From Rhinopithecus roxellana (taxonomy: Eukaryota; Chordata; Mammalia; Primates; Cercopithecidae): a stretch of DNA of 64,000 nt. This document shows positions 35,171-47,214 of this stretch, in pieces (the stretch's first letter is position 1; the number at the start of each line of letters is the position of its first letter). Where the stretch lies: the NCBI RefSeq assembly GCF_007565055.1, contig NC_044561.1:33661872-33725871 (forward strand). Direction: 5' to 3'. Position numbers and translations under genes: made by a program. The notes under the pieces were generated by a model. The model saw only the letters and a program-made list of their open reading frames with translations, made no database searches and had not been told where the DNA came from.

Positions 35171-35507
35171 TAAACAGCTCTACTCCATCTAATTTGAAGT
35201 GCCCAACTTTGATTCACTGTTTTTTTCCCAATCTTTGATGAAGAGAAGAAAAATTATCAATGGGATTCTTTCAAAGTATTGTGAGAAAATTCGCCCCTCA
35301 GCCACTTCAGATTTGGCATTTTCTTTATCAGCTTTATTGATATTTTATACCTATGGCATCAGAGGTGCATCTATGTCATAGGAAATTAATCCTGTTTCAG
35401 AAATTCACTATGAAAGTCATTGTCACAGGTTTCACCCTTTATCTTTCACTTAGGTGTTATGATGGTGTTTCTGCTGGACTAAGTCAGCTGAAGAGTTTCC
35501 AGGAGGA

Positions 35508-35886
35508 TGTATTAGTCTGTTCTCATGCTGCTAATAAAGACATACCTGAGGCTGGGTAATTCATAAAGGAAAGAAGTTTAATGGACTCACAGTTTCACAT
35601 GTAATCCTAGTTCAGGAGTTCCAGATGCCTCACAATCATGGCGGAAGACAAAGGAAGAGCAAAGGGATGTTTTACATGGAGGCAGGCAAGAGAGCTTGTG
35701 TAGGGGAACTCCCCTTTATAAAACCATCAGATCTCCTGAGACTTACTCGCTATCATAGAACAGCATGGGAAAGACCTGTCCCCATGATTCAATTACCTCT
35801 GAAAACGTCGCTCCTACAACATATGGGAATTATAGAAGCTACAATTCAAGATAAGATTTGGGTAGGGACACAGCAAAATGAAATCA
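35508..35886 (-). mobile_element. MST/THE1-type solo LTR (MaLR)
   Basis: Minus orientation: TGTATTAGTCTGTTCTCATG opens on the plus strand, and GGGACACAGC..AAATCA closes. CAATCATGGCGGAAG, AAAACCATCAGATCTCC and CCATGATTCAATTACCTC lie between. Flanks GAGGA (35503-35507) and GAGTG (35887-35891) are an imperfect target duplication. The 151-codon frame at 35625-36080 crosses it and is meaningless. Confidence 0.9.
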
Positions 35887-36440
35887 GAGTGTTTTTCTCA
35901 TCCTGTTTTATGATTCCCTCCCTGCAGAAAGGCATACAGATAAGAGAACATGTGTTCCTATCAGCTTGCTGTAACCTTTGCCTTCTTACTCAAGATTCAG
36001 CAGCTCAATATTTCTCAATTCTTAAACTGCGTGTGAATATCCCAGGGTCCCCATTGAATGTACTGAGATTCTTAATTTAAAATTAGGGAAGTAGATAAAA
36101 CACTAGAACACTTACCCTGAAACACATGATTTAATCATGTAAAAGCTTTGAGTAGAACTTGTTAGGCTCTGGCAAACTGGTACCTTCTCAAATCAAAATA
36201 TTTCGTGAACGTGCCCAGCTTTCTCATTTGTTATTGGAGCACATTCTCTTCCATAACCTTACACTGCACATGTACAGACCTTTGCATTTCAGTAACAAAG
36301 AGTCCAGCCACTGCTCTAATTTTTCTAATTGCACATGTCAAAAAGAGAGACTTGTCCCTGAATTAATGTAATCTGAGTTTGAAGGGCAAATGTTGTCTTA
36401 GCTATTGGCTTTGTAACAAGCACCTATGTCAACCTTAGTT
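35887..36440. other. Unassigned; MER5-like scrap at about 36008-36080
   Basis: TTTCTCAATTCTTAAACTGC and ATCCCAGGGTCCCC resemble the end of a MER5-type hAT MITE. The remainder has no recognised feature. Confidence 0.3.
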
Positions 36441-36452
36441 TTTTTTATTTAC

Positions 36453-36739
36453 TTTTTTTTTTCTTTTTTTGAGACAGAGTCTCGCTCTATCACCCAGGTT
36501 AGAGTGTGGTGGTGTGATCTTAGCTCACTCCCAGGCTCAAGCAATCCTCTTATGTCTGCCTCCTGAGTAGCAGGGACTACAGGCATGTGTCACCACGCCT
36601 GGCTAATTTTTATATTTTTTGTAGAGATGGGGTTTCACCATGTTGACCAGACTTGTCTTGAACTCCTGCACTCAAGCAATCTGCCTGCCTCAGTCTCCCA
36701 AAGTGCTGGGATTACAGGACTGAACCACTGTGCCCAGCC
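36453..36739 (-). mobile_element. Alu, old (J-like)
   Basis: GAGACAGAGTCTCGCTC to GGATTACAGGACTGAACCACTG, with a shortened AGCTCACTCCCAGGC segment and many substitutions. The tail complement is a T/C run. Confidence 0.93.
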
Positions 36740-36777
36740 CTCTATTAACTTTTTAAAACAATATCACCATCACCAAC

Positions 36778-37254
36778 TGTACTGGTTTGCCAGGACTGCC
36801 ATAAAAAGAACCACAAACTGGGTATCTTAAAGAAGAGAAATATGTTGCCCCACAGTTTTGGAGGCTAGAAGCCCAAAATCAAGATGTTGACAGAGTTGGT
36901 TTCTTCTGCTCACCATGGGAAAATGGGTGAGGACTTTCCTGTAAGGTCTTGTGGTTTACTGGCAATCTCTGACCTCCCTTGACAATATCTGTGACCTCCC
37001 TTGACTATGGCAGCATATCTCCAGTTTTCACATGGCATTCCCACTGTGTGCCTTTCTGTATCCAAATTTCCCCTTTTTGTAAGGATATCAGTCAAATTGG
37101 ATTGGAGGACCACCCTATTGTGGTATAACCCCTTCTTAACTAATTAGATGTGCAATGACCCTATTTCCAAATAAGGTCACATTCAGGGACACTGGAGGTT
37201 AAGACTTCAATACATGAATTTTATTGAGGGACAAAATTCAACCCATAAAATTGA
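36778..37254 (-). mobile_element. MLT1-type LTR (MaLR), minus strand
   Basis: TGTACTGGTTTGCCAGGAC, ACCACAAACTGGGTATC, AGTTTTGGAGGCTAGAAG, ATAAGGTCACATTCAGGG and AATTCAACCCATAAAA are the reversed MLT1 order. Flanks CCAAC and CCAAT are a likely imperfect target duplication. Inside, TGACCTCCCTTGACAATATC is followed by a second TGACCTCCCTTGAC, a local duplication of about 24 bp. Confidence 0.85.
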
Positions 37255-37404
37255 CCAATAGCTTCTTGCGGGTAACAAATACTTGATTCATCATTTGATA
37301 TTGCTTCTAGTCTCTTAAATTGCAAGTTTCTCCATTTCTGTTAGTTATTTATGTTTTGAAGACACGTCTCCAATGCATTTTCATTTTTTCCATGAAACCA
37401 GAGC

Positions 37405-37505
37405 TGCAATTTATTTATTCATTCAATAAACATATATTTATTGAGCATATATTATATGTTAGAGGATCTTCTGGGTGCTAGTTACACAATGTAAAGCAAG
37501 CTTTA
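37405..37505 (-). mobile_element. L2 3'-end fragment
   Basis: TTTATTCATTCAATAAACAT then TATTTATTGAGCATATATT is the reversed L2 3' end with its TGAA-type tail. Confidence 0.75.
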
Positions 37506-37934
37506 AGTTTCTCCATTTCTGGTGAACTGACAGGTAAATTGGAAACAGTCAGAAAAGAAATGTTTATAATAAGGACATTTTAGATATTTAAGTGAATAAA
37601 CTATTCTTCTTCTAGGTACAGAACACTAAGAAAGAAGTTAAGATTTGTTTGCTCTAATTTTCATGACTTTCCCAAAGCCTAATTTTTCATGTTTAATTAT
37701 CAGTCTTGGGGACAATCTAACATTCCAAAATGATTAGTTCCTAACAAGAGGAAAAGACTCCACGAAAGTACATTTCAAGGGCTTGCTGAGCATCCGCGGG
37801 CCAGCAGCCTCAGATGCATTATTTTTGGCTTGGATTACATCCTTAAGACTTTAAACAAATATTGCTCAGAAATATGAATGGAGAATATTCATTCTAGAAA
37901 CAGTTTCCTCCTTATGCTTTGTTCTTTGCCATAG

Positions 37935-38117
37935 CAATTTAAGCAAACCGTTCTTCAAGAGGCACACTAGGATGAGATTCAAATGGACCGGAGTGGATGA
38001 GCATTACGCAGATGAAAAGAAAGAGGAGAAATCCATTAAGTCTCAAAAATAGCAACAAGGACACAGACAGGCTGGGTGACAGTGAATTCTCTGTCCCCGT
38101 GAAGACCGTCCTTCCAG
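37935..38117 (+). other. Candidate exon-like segment (183 bp), unconfirmed
   Basis: A pyrimidine-leaning stretch ending in TTCTTTGCCATAG (acceptor-like) and CCTTCCAG followed by GTGAGC (donor-like) bound a 183-bp segment. One frame is open from 37976 through 38203. The encoded residues (rich in Lys, Arg, Ser and Asn) match no family I recognise. No repeat explains the segment. It could be an untranslated or lncRNA exon, or chance. Confidence 0.25.
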
Positions 38118-38779
38118 GTGAGCAAGAAAATCCAATTATTAAACTAAAAATAGATAGCTTGACATCACTGCTCATCCTGTATTATTGGGAAACATCTATG
38201 TGAAAAAATATGCTTACTTTTAAATTTTTGTTTACAAGTTAAAAATCTGGCATCTTTGAAAAAGTTAACTGTGGCAGAAACAAGTTTTGATCTGTAAGAA
38301 AGACCGAGGAGGGCCCAAGTATCTTGCTTCAGTAGTATTGATAGTTCCAATATATTGATATCTTTGCAAATATTAAGAGAGTCTAATGCAGTGAAGGGTA
38401 CTCCAGGACACAAAACTGAGTCCTGCAGCACCTTAAGCTGAGAGCAGTCTAACAGAGAGAAATCTTAAAAAGTCACTAAGAAGAGAATGGAACACAGTAT
38501 ATAAATATACTTAACTTGACTAACTATTGCTAGATTGCCCTGCAAAAATGGGTCAAAGCAGCCTTCACTTCTACCAGAAACGCATGAGGTTTCCTTTCAT
38601 TCCATGTAGTTGGAAACCTATGGATACTCCTGACCAGTGAATTATGGGCAGAAGTTGCATGCATCATTTATTGGCTGATACGAAGCCCCAGTTCCCCACA
38701 ACTAACTCCCCCATTTTCAGCTCAGAGAGTTTTTCTTTTCCCACTTGCATGGTGATCAACAATGTTCAATTGGTTGTGA

Positions 38780-38932
38780 TATATGAGCCTGGGTTCCCGA
38801 GTGCATGAGTGGAGGACTACAACAATGTAATTTACATGTGGTATGAGCAATAAATAAACCTTCAGTGTATTTAGCCACCAAGGTTTTTGTGTTATTCATC
38901 TTCATAGCTAATGCTTGCCCATCCAAAGTTAC
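38780..38932 (+). repeat. MLT1-like LTR tail (probable)
   Basis: GAGCAATAAATAAACCTTCA then GTATTTAGCCACCAAGG resembles the polyadenylation region and R/U5 of an old MaLR LTR. Its left boundary is unclear. Confidence 0.4.
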
Positions 38933-38984
38933 ATAGACTTTATGATCACACCAATATTTGACATTAGCTGGATTTGTAATTTTT

Positions 38985-39510
38985 TTTTCAGTCTTAGGTA
39001 TACAAATGTATATGTCATTTTAATTTGCATTTCCCTGGCATTATTCAATATATTTTATTATATGATTGTAAGATTTTAAAGTTTCCTCTTCTTTAACTTT
39101 CCTATTCCTAGATACTACCCATTTTCTACCCTTAATTATTGATTTTCATGCACTTTATTTAGGTTTTGCTCTTCTCTTCTCAGTTTTAGCTATCTCAATA
39201 TTTTTCCTATTCTGGCAACTTGTTTTTAACTTTATGTCAAAAAGATAATGTCTTACACTTTTATCTAACAATTTTATAGTTCTGTGCTTTTCATATTTAG
39301 TTCTTTAATCCATCTAAAGTTTTATTTTCTTCCATAGAGAAAGTAGTTTCCTCAATACCATGTATTAAACAATCTGCTTTTTTTAACTATTGATTTGTAG
39401 AGCCAGCTTTCTGGCATACCAAGTCCTCATATATTTGCAAGGTGATTATTGGCTCAAATTTTTAAAATATTTTCCCTTGGGGATCTCATTTGGCAAGAGC
39501 ATCTCCTTCC
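38985..39510 (-). mobile_element. Old L1M fragment, minus strand
   Basis: Reversed ORF2 phrases: AATTTGCATTTCCCTGGC, TTCTTTAATCCATCTAAAG and ACAATCTGCTTTTT, in the L1M order. No frame survives. Confidence 0.6.
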
Positions 39511-39719
39511 TATGGTTTTCATATTTTACGACTGGCAGTACCCATCCACAAGAATTGAGTGCTATGCAGATTGATACAAAGACATCTATCATTGTGTAAC
39601 CAAGAACATTTTTGACACCCCTCCATAGCAGACTAAATAGATCAAAGGAATATCAAAATTACATGAATCTTGTATACTCTTTTGGGAAATGGTGAAGTTA
39701 AAGTACCCTGAGAATGGGG

Positions 39720-40215
39720 TATTTTGGTTTGGGCTCCCCAAAAGCAGACCCTGAGGCAAGAATTTGCACACAATGCACATCATTTATTTTGGAAGTTAAA
39801 GAGGCCAGGTAGGGAGGTGGGAAGTGAGATTTTAAAAAGGAAGGCAGCTAATAAAAGGTGTCTACTACTAGACACTTCTAGTGGCACTAGAAACTAGAGA
39901 CTCCATTAGAGAAACTCTGGGATTCAATGTAGAACACAAGTTTTATAGTTATCATACATGAGGGGTAAGAGGGCTATGGTATTTACAAACAAAAACATTT
40001 TTTGAGAGCCACAGTCCTGGTCTTCAGTGGCCATTAAAGGGGCTCCAGCATCAGGGCAAAGCTCTTGGGCATTGGTGTGCAGGTTCTGGCCATTTGGTGT
40101 ACAGGGACATGAGCGGGACTTGGGAGGCAAGGATGATGGAAGCCAGGGGACATCAACAGCAATTGCTCCCCACAGTGAACACAGGTTATTACTGAATGGC
40201 CTTATGTAACAGAAA
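39720..40215. other. Possible ancient LTR-type repeat, not assigned
   Basis: GTTTGGGCTCCCCAAAAGCAGACCC followed by ATTTATTTTGGAAG looks like a known type of old LTR-derived repeat read in reverse, but I cannot name it safely. Opposite frames at 39924-40209 are chance. Confidence 0.3.
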
Positions 40216-40294
40216 CAGAGGACCTTTGACCAGGGCTTCTCAAGTTTAATTAATAGATGGACCCTTTGAAATAATCACAAAAATCCTACAGAAT

Positions 40295-40392
40295 AATAAT
40301 ATTCATATTAATATTCCTATTTAAATATGGAAACACTAAGGCATAGAGAGGTTGGAGAAATTTGCCAAAATTTCAGAACCAGGTTTTGGGTT
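40295..40392 (-). mobile_element. MIR fragment
   Basis: AAATATGGAAACACTAAGGC and ATAGAGAGGTTGGAGAAATT then CAGAACCAGG give the reversed MIR core. Confidence 0.65.
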
Positions 40393-41369
40393 TGCTAATT
40401 CTTTTAGGAATTCAGGTCACTGTGAGATTGAGACTTTTTGATATAAATGTTTTATTATTTGTCTTGATTCTCCATTTTGTTTGCAAAATGGTCTGTGAAT
40501 ATATATATGTACGACATATATATGACAATAATTTAAATGTTTTGTTTTTACAAAGTGAGAGAAACAAATAAGATGTGAAATCTAAATGTTGAATTACGTT
40601 ATGGTTGAAATGTAGTAACACAAATAGGAAACATTATCCAAGCAGTCAGTAAACCTCATATTTAATGTTCTCCTTTCTTATTTTCTCATTACCCACAATG
40701 TAAAAGTATTGCAAAGTGCTCACCTGAGAGAATATTTGCCACAAACTGTCCTTAAAGTCTCCCACATGAAACCTTAGTTTTTTATTTTTTATTTTTTAGC
40801 TTAAACACAGTGCCAGATGCTACAGTGTTTTTTGGAATCCTATTTTCCCCACTCTACTGCTTAGTCACAGTCATTTACTGTTTCTTCTTTAGAAGTAAAA
40901 GATAAGGCAGTATACTGTCATCCTGATTATGTGGTGTGGCTTAATATTCTATTTTGGATCCACTACCATACTGTTTGCAAAACAGGTCACATTAGGCAGT
41001 TTTGGCTGTTTTCTGCCTGTATGTTTTCCCTTGGGTTGACAGTACATTTTCAAATTCTTCTCTAGGATCTTTCATTTGAAAGATAATAAAAGAAGATACA
41101 CACCATTCTTAGTCATAAAAAAAACTTAAAATGGAACAAAATGTTACAGATTTCTTAAAAAATCTTTCTCTTAGGGTAAGCGATGTTTAGTTGTTAACAT
41201 TTCACGTAATGCTGTTTACAATCATATGGCATGGGCCACCAAACTGGAGTCCCGTGAATTAATATCACTGATATACAATATATCTTTCTTTATGGGTTTG
41301 TGTAAGAAAGATTCTTTTAAATAGAGCACCTCACTTCATCACCTCAAAATATTATGCCTTGCTATCCTA
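40393..41369. other. No recognised feature
   Basis: AT-rich DNA without a nameable repeat or gene. Confidence 0.3.
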
Positions 41370-41462
41370 TGTTGTAGACTTTTACCAATGAGAAAATTAA
41401 AGTAACTATCCCAGAATCAAAGAAAACCAGTAAATAGCAGATATATGAGTTAAATTCATGAC
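41370..41462 (-). mobile_element. MIR fragment (probable)
   Basis: TTACCAATGAGAAAATTAAAG, CAGTAAATAGCAGA and GAGTTAAATTCATG follow the reversed MIR pattern. Confidence 0.5.
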
Positions 41463-42211
41463 ATCTCTAATATTAATATAACATTAATATCCTTTCCGGT
41501 ATGCCATGCTTCAGGACTGTGTTTCCAAGTAAAGTATGAAACATTATCAACTTAAAAATCCAGCCAGTATAGGCAATCTCTTAGAATTTCCTTATAGCCT
41601 ATAGGTGATCGTGACATTTAATTTGCTTCTCAAATCTTGCTGCCAAATGAGCCAGAAGATAACACCTAATAAAGATGAGAAGTTGTGTGATAATTACTGC
41701 AAAGAATCTCTCCTAGTGATTCTTCCTAATGAGGCAGAAACAGAAAAATATGCCATAATGTTTGATAGCTAGAATATATTGAAGCAATAGTCTGCTTTCA
41801 GGAAGTAGATGACAGTGAGGAGTGAATTAAGAGACTAATATTACTTGTGTATTGCTATTTCTTATGCATTGCTTTAAGCCTTACTCTATTAGGGTATGGC
41901 TTATAGGGCTAGAAAACATTATCTCTAGTTTCAAGAAACACACAGACACATTAAATGGATGATTGGTAAATAATTTGTGCAGACGGATTTTAGACAGTCA
42001 GAGGAGATATTTCTGTGGTCTGGTAAACAATGGTGGAAATAAAACAGATTCTAAAACTGAGATTTCCTGAAAAAGCAACAGAAATAAGATGTAAATTTTT
42101 GATGTTTCTCTTCAGAAAACTCATTTCTAAGTGATTCAGGGAGCCATAAGGTTATTAATTAAGAAAAAATGATATATCAAACAAGGCTGCCATAAACATG
42201 GCTTAATAATA
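41463..42211. other. No recognised feature
   Basis: I see no gene or nameable repeat. Confidence 0.3.
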
Positions 42212-42286
42212 AGTTTTATTTTATGCTAAATATTGTATGAGAAAAAATAATCAGTTTTATTTTATGCTAAATATGCTAAGAGAAAA
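42212..42286 (+). repeat. 41-bp tandem duplication, two units
   Basis: AGTTTTATTTTATGCTAAAT begins each unit (42212 and 42253). Both then continue through a similar AT-rich stretch to GAGAAAAA. The second unit differs mainly after TAAATAT. Confidence 0.85.
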
Positions 42287-42440
42287 AGGGTAGAGTGAGG
42301 ACAGATTCATTAAAGAAAAGGCTTACTATCATCTGATTATATTATATAAGGCTGTAGGTATGCTAAAGACTTGTACCAAAGGGACAGGTCATTGTTTATT
42401 TATAGAGTAGTAATCAAATCATTCCAACACATCTAAAAAT

Positions 42441-42772
42441 AATGTCTTTTGCGGCAACCTGGGTGGAGCTGGACACCATTATTTTAAGTAAATTAACTCA
42501 GGAATGGAAAACCAAATGTTGTATGTTCTCACTTTTAAGGGGGAGCTAAGCTATGAGGATGCAAAGGCATAAGAATGATATAATGGACTTTGGGGACTCA
42601 CCGAGGAGGAGTGGGAGGGGGTGAGGGATGAAAACCCACATATTGGGTACAGTGGACACTGCTGCGAGGCCGGGTGCACCAAAATCTTAGAAATCACCAT
42701 TAAAGAATGTATCCATGTACCCAAACACCACCCGTACCCCCAAAACTATAGAAATAAAATTAAAAAATAAAA
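42441..42772 (+). mobile_element. L1 3' end (L1P-type)
   Basis: TCTTTTGCGGCAACCTGGG, GTTCTCACTTTTAAGGGGG, a GAGGAGGAGTGGGAGGGGG stretch and GTACCCAAACACCACCCGTAC follow L1 ORF2-end and 3'UTR order, ending in an A-rich tail. Confidence 0.9.
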
Positions 42773-43359
42773 TTATCTGTAATTTTCAGATGGCATTTCT
42801 TCATTAGCAATTAGAACTTCTATAGTTTTCATTTGCCTTTGCTTTTTCAACTAAAAAAGGTATTCTGGTAAGAAATTGCTCTGCTCAAGACAAACACTAT
42901 CTAAATTTGATTCGTGGAATATATTGAAGCCCAAATGGGTATTATTCAAGCCATGCATTATATATTCTTAATTTTTATGTTTTAGATTACTTCAGTTTAT
43001 ACTCAAATTTTCTAATTTCTTTTCTTATACTTTTTTAATATTTCTTTTTCCTTTTTAAGTTTCTTGTTCTTATATTATGTCAAAACATTTTTGCCTGGTT
43101 GCTGCCTATCTCTGAATCAAAGCTGCTAAGATGTGATGACTTTATCATTGTAAGACAGATCTAATAATTTTTAAAATAAATAAAAATATTTTATTGTCTA
43201 AACATATTAATCCAGATATTCCAAGCAAAACTTTTAACAGTCATTCAGCAGCTTTACAACACATAAACTCTTCCTGACTCTTGTCCACACTTTATTGTGT
43301 ATTGAGTTTGTAATGTATTCCAAACAAACCATGTTATTTGTTCTGGGCAAACCTTATTC
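42773..43359. other. No recognised feature
   Basis: AT-rich; no frame of note. Confidence 0.3.
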
Positions 43360-43475
43360 AAGAATCATTCAACTAATCACTGACTATTTAGTATGTGTTT
43401 CACATTCTAATAGAGACAATGAACAAGATATAGTCCTTGCCATCATGGAGAGGCCATCATGGAGCTTACAGCAAA
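43360..43475 (-). mobile_element. L2 3'-region fragment with small duplication
   Basis: CAATGAACAAGATATAGTCC and CATGGAGCTTACAG are reversed L2 phrases. CCATCATGGAG occurs twice in a row with a GG spacer, a private local duplication. Confidence 0.65.
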
Positions 43476-44384
43476 GAGAAGGAAACTCATCAAATCTATA
43501 ACCCATTTTCTAGGATCAATAAAATTTTGAGTTCATGCAGTACAATCAGTTCTATAATTTAATTTATTGTTATAAGATTCAACAATGATTTAACAAGAAA
43601 TATCTATCAAAATAAGATGCAAGAATCTCATAGCAATCCACGTTCTACCATATAAACTGCTATCTCGTAGCCAATTCCTGTCCCATATCCACCCATTAAG
43701 TAGGTAGGTACTGGAAGTTAGAGCTGAGAAGCACCACTGAAGCATAATGATTGCAACTTCCATGTCCCCAGAGTTGAAACTAATATGGCTATTTCTATGG
43801 TTAGAATTTCCTTGTGTTGACAAACATTAATATGCTCAACTCAAAGAGTGATCCAAGCTTTTGGAGTCCATTGTTTACATAATCATAAAATATCTTTTTT
43901 TAGAGAAGAGAATACACACTTATGAATACAAAATTAGAAATGGGACTTGAAAGAGGTTAATGCAAGGGTAGCCCTGAAATTAGTTGCCATTAATAAGAAT
44001 TATAACAAAGAAAATCATAAGTGCACACTCACTCACATAGACACACTCATACATACACAATCAAGTACAGGACTCTGCCACCTGTGAATAAAGTTTTGAA
44101 AATCATATGACAATATTAGCAGATTTAATCCGGCTGTACATTAAAAATATAACTATGTAGAGTTTGTTCTAAGAATAATATAAGATCCTTTTGTTTTAGA
44201 AAATATGTCAATTTAAGTTACTATATTAAAATATTGAAGGAAAAATATATTATCAGTTCAAGAGTTGCCAAAAGTTATTTGCTAATTTACATAGCCATTC
44301 CTGATTTATAAAACAAAACAAAACAGCCTTCTTAGAAATCTAGACCTATTTGCTAATTATACATCTGTAAAAAGTTCATCTTAA
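43476..44384. other. No recognised feature
   Basis: A CA-rich patch lies at 44020-44065. I support nothing else. Confidence 0.3.
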
Positions 44385-45395
44385 AATCAACAATTAATGG
44401 AGAAAATTCAGAAGCACTTTCATTTAAGTCAGAAATTTAACATTTTACCAGAATTCTTGGGCATGACAATAAAATAAGGGAAGGAAATAAAAAGACTTAC
44501 ATATTATACTGGCAAATAATTTACTATAGAAAATTCATGGGAATTGTTTTTTAAAAATCTATTGGAGCTTATAAATGTTTACAAACACACTTAAGTACAA
44601 GGTAAACACATGAAATCGATGGCTTTCCAATAAGCCACTAATAATACATTTTTAATGTAGTAGGAGAAACAGTCATAGCAGAAACTGATGAAGAACAGAA
44701 TAGTTACCTAGTCTTAAAGTACCTCCCTACAGAAAAAGTATTAATTACAAAAAAAATGTGTAACTTTATAGTGAAGAAGCTTGACAGAAATCATGTTAAT
44801 CAAGTGATCAAAGTTAACATCACCAGTAATGGGACAAATTGAAACCACATAACTTCTGATAGAACGCAATGACAAAAACAAAGCACCCTTTCTGTGATAT
44901 TTCTGCTAATATGCAAAATCTGAATCTAATCAGGAAGAAAACATCAGGCAAACCCAAACTTGGTGGGTAGGGGAGGCAGTGACAGAACAAAATATATGTT
45001 CCATAATCTTTAATGCATCACGGTCATGAAAGTCACGGAAAGACTGAGAAACTCTTCCAGATTGAAGAAGATTAAAGAGACATGAAAATAATGTAATACA
45101 TAATCCTAGAAAGTTTCCTTTTGCTATCAAGGACATGAAGACAACTGGAAAACCGGAATGAGATCTGAGGAAAAGGTGGCAGTCATATATCAGTGTTAAT
45201 TTTCTGATTTGGATGGTTATATCATGGTTATGTTGGATAATTTCTTTATCGAAATTATACACTAGAGTATTCAGAGGTGAAGGGCATCAAACAATTATTT
45301 CCTAAAAAACAGTTAAGGGTAAAAATATTCTTTGTCCTATTTTTGTAACTTTTCTATAAGTTTGGAAGTATTCCAAAATATTTTTTTAAAGTTAT
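44385..45395 (+). mobile_element. Old L1M: end of ORF2 and 3'UTR
   Basis: GGGAAGGAAATAAAAAGACTT, TCTATTGGAGCTTATAAATG and GATGGCTTTCCAATAAGCC follow L1 ORF2. From 44770 the long L1M-type 3'UTR follows, with GAAAGACTGAGAAACTCTTCC, TCAGTGTTAATTTTCTGATTT and AACTTTTCTATAAGTTTGGA. No frame survives. Confidence 0.7.
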
Positions 45396-45587
45396 GATTT
45401 TACCTTAATCAAGATATTTACAAAAGTCATATTTCTGAATGTTTTAATTAAAGTCCATCCATTGAGAATTCTCTCAATTCAAACTAAAAAGTCACTGTTA
45501 TTAAAGAAGTTTAGTTCTAAAATCTGATTGTTTTCTAATGTGTTTTGCTACTGATGAAAGTATATGTCACCATCTATCATGGAGGCT

Positions 45588-45944
45588 TGATAAGGTTTGG
45601 CTGTGTCCGCACCCAAACCTCCCCTTGAACTGTAATAATCCCCACACGTCAAGGGCAGGGCCAGGTAGAGATAATTGAATCATGGGGGTGATTTCCTCCA
45701 TACTGTTCTCCTGGTAGTGAATAAGTCTCACCTTAATCTGATGGTTTTATAAATGGGAGTTCCCCTGCACAAGCTCTCTTTCTTGCTGCCATGTAAGACT
45801 TGTCTTGCTTCCCCTTCACCCTCCGCAATGATTGTGAGGCCTCCCCAGCCATGTGGAACTGGGAGTCCATTAAGCCTCTTTTTCTTTATAAATTACCCAG
45901 TCTGAAGTATGTCTTTATTAGCAGCATGAAAACAAACTAATTCA
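45588..45944 (+). mobile_element. THE1-type solo LTR with perfect 5-bp target duplication
   Basis: TGATAAGGTTTGGCTGTG to AACAAACTAATTCA, with GATAATTGAATCATGGGGG and CCATTAAGCCTCTTTTTC inside. AGGCT is on both sides (45583-45587 and 45945-45949), fixing both ends. No internal region remains. Confidence 0.95.
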
Positions 45945-45949
45945 AGGCT

Positions 45950-46959
45950 AATAATTCACTTGAAAAACAATTTATTGAGTCTCATGTATAGTGAGTATCT
46001 ACATATAAAAGAATTTGATATTAAGGCAATTGCCTCTTTGAAATAACTATGTTTGAGGTAAGATTATCACTTTAACTGGAATTATTCAAAAAAGTAATTA
46101 ATGTTTTCATTCCTTTTCTATTTTGTCAGTGTATTCAGAAATGTAAAGAAAACCATTCAGTTCAAAGTTCAAACACACACTAAGTACACACACAGACACA
46201 CAGAATCATATGTGTCCATGACCCCAAAAACCGTAACAAGTCTATTCCTTGTAAAATAATCATGGCCTTTGCTAGAACTCCCAGACCACTATTGTGCTTG
46301 TCCATAAGTTGGAGTTAGAGATAGAGCAGATTCCCAGAGCCCTGTGGTTTTACAAGCCAGTGCCATCTGTTTACCATTGAACATTTCCTAAGGCCTACTT
46401 TCCACCGCTTTTAAGAGACTCCATCAAAGGTAATACCCAACTGCTCTTCTAAAATGCAAATGCTACAGATCATTCCACTTCAGCGAAATGTTTTGTTCTT
46501 GAGTCCCATGTTTTGAAAACTGCATAGCAAGGTCAGAAACAACCAAAAGGAAAAATTTCTAAGAAGCAAAAGTGGCAAAGTTTATGATTGCTCTCATTTA
46601 TCCCTTCAGTGGATCTTTTTCTCCTATGTCACAAAAGCTCTGGCCAGCCATTCATCAGTAATTGTTAAGGTGTTACCTAATTAAACTTCATTTTAACCTC
46701 AAGTGCATTTGTATTTTAGTATGAGAGTCTACATCAACTAAAATCCCTTCTGACTCACAGAAATAAATGTCCTTTGGAGAAGTTTCAAGCATCATAATCA
46801 TTGTTGAAAGAATATTTGGAGCAGAAACCTCCCGAGAAACCACATTCTGAAAACATGCCCCAGCCTGAGTTCATCTCACTTAGCTGGGAGGCCACAGGGC
46901 AGTGAAAGAAGAGGCCTCATTCTAGCATCTCAAGTAATTAGGGTCTAACAGCGGTTTTG
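45950..46959. other. No recognised feature
   Basis: Unassigned, with a CA-rich patch at 46170-46202. Confidence 0.3.
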
Positions 46960-47150
46960 TTAATTACTACGTGGCTATGGACAAATGATGTACATTTCTG
47001 AACATCAGTTGAGTTAAATGTATAATGAGGATAACAGTAGTTGTTTCTTAGGGTTATTGTTACAACTGAATATTATATTGCACATAAAGTGGCAGGTAGC
47101 AGGTGCTTCATAAATGACAGTTATTGGTGATAATGTTTGCTCTATTTGCA
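46960..47150 (+). mobile_element. MIR, near complete core
   Basis: CGTGGCTATGGACAAATGAT, AATGTATAATGAGGATAACA, TTAGGGTTATTGTTACAA and GCAGGTGCTTCATAAATG follow the MIR order on the plus strand. Confidence 0.75.
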
Positions 47151-47214
47151 TCTTCATAGTAAAACACAAAAATGTGATCTGCATCTTCATCGTTTTGGTT
47201 CTTTAAATAACTTT

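Noticed and set aside
35625..36080. 151-codon plus-strand frame
   Set aside because: It starts inside the MST/THE1 LTR and runs out of it into unrelated DNA; no family likeness.
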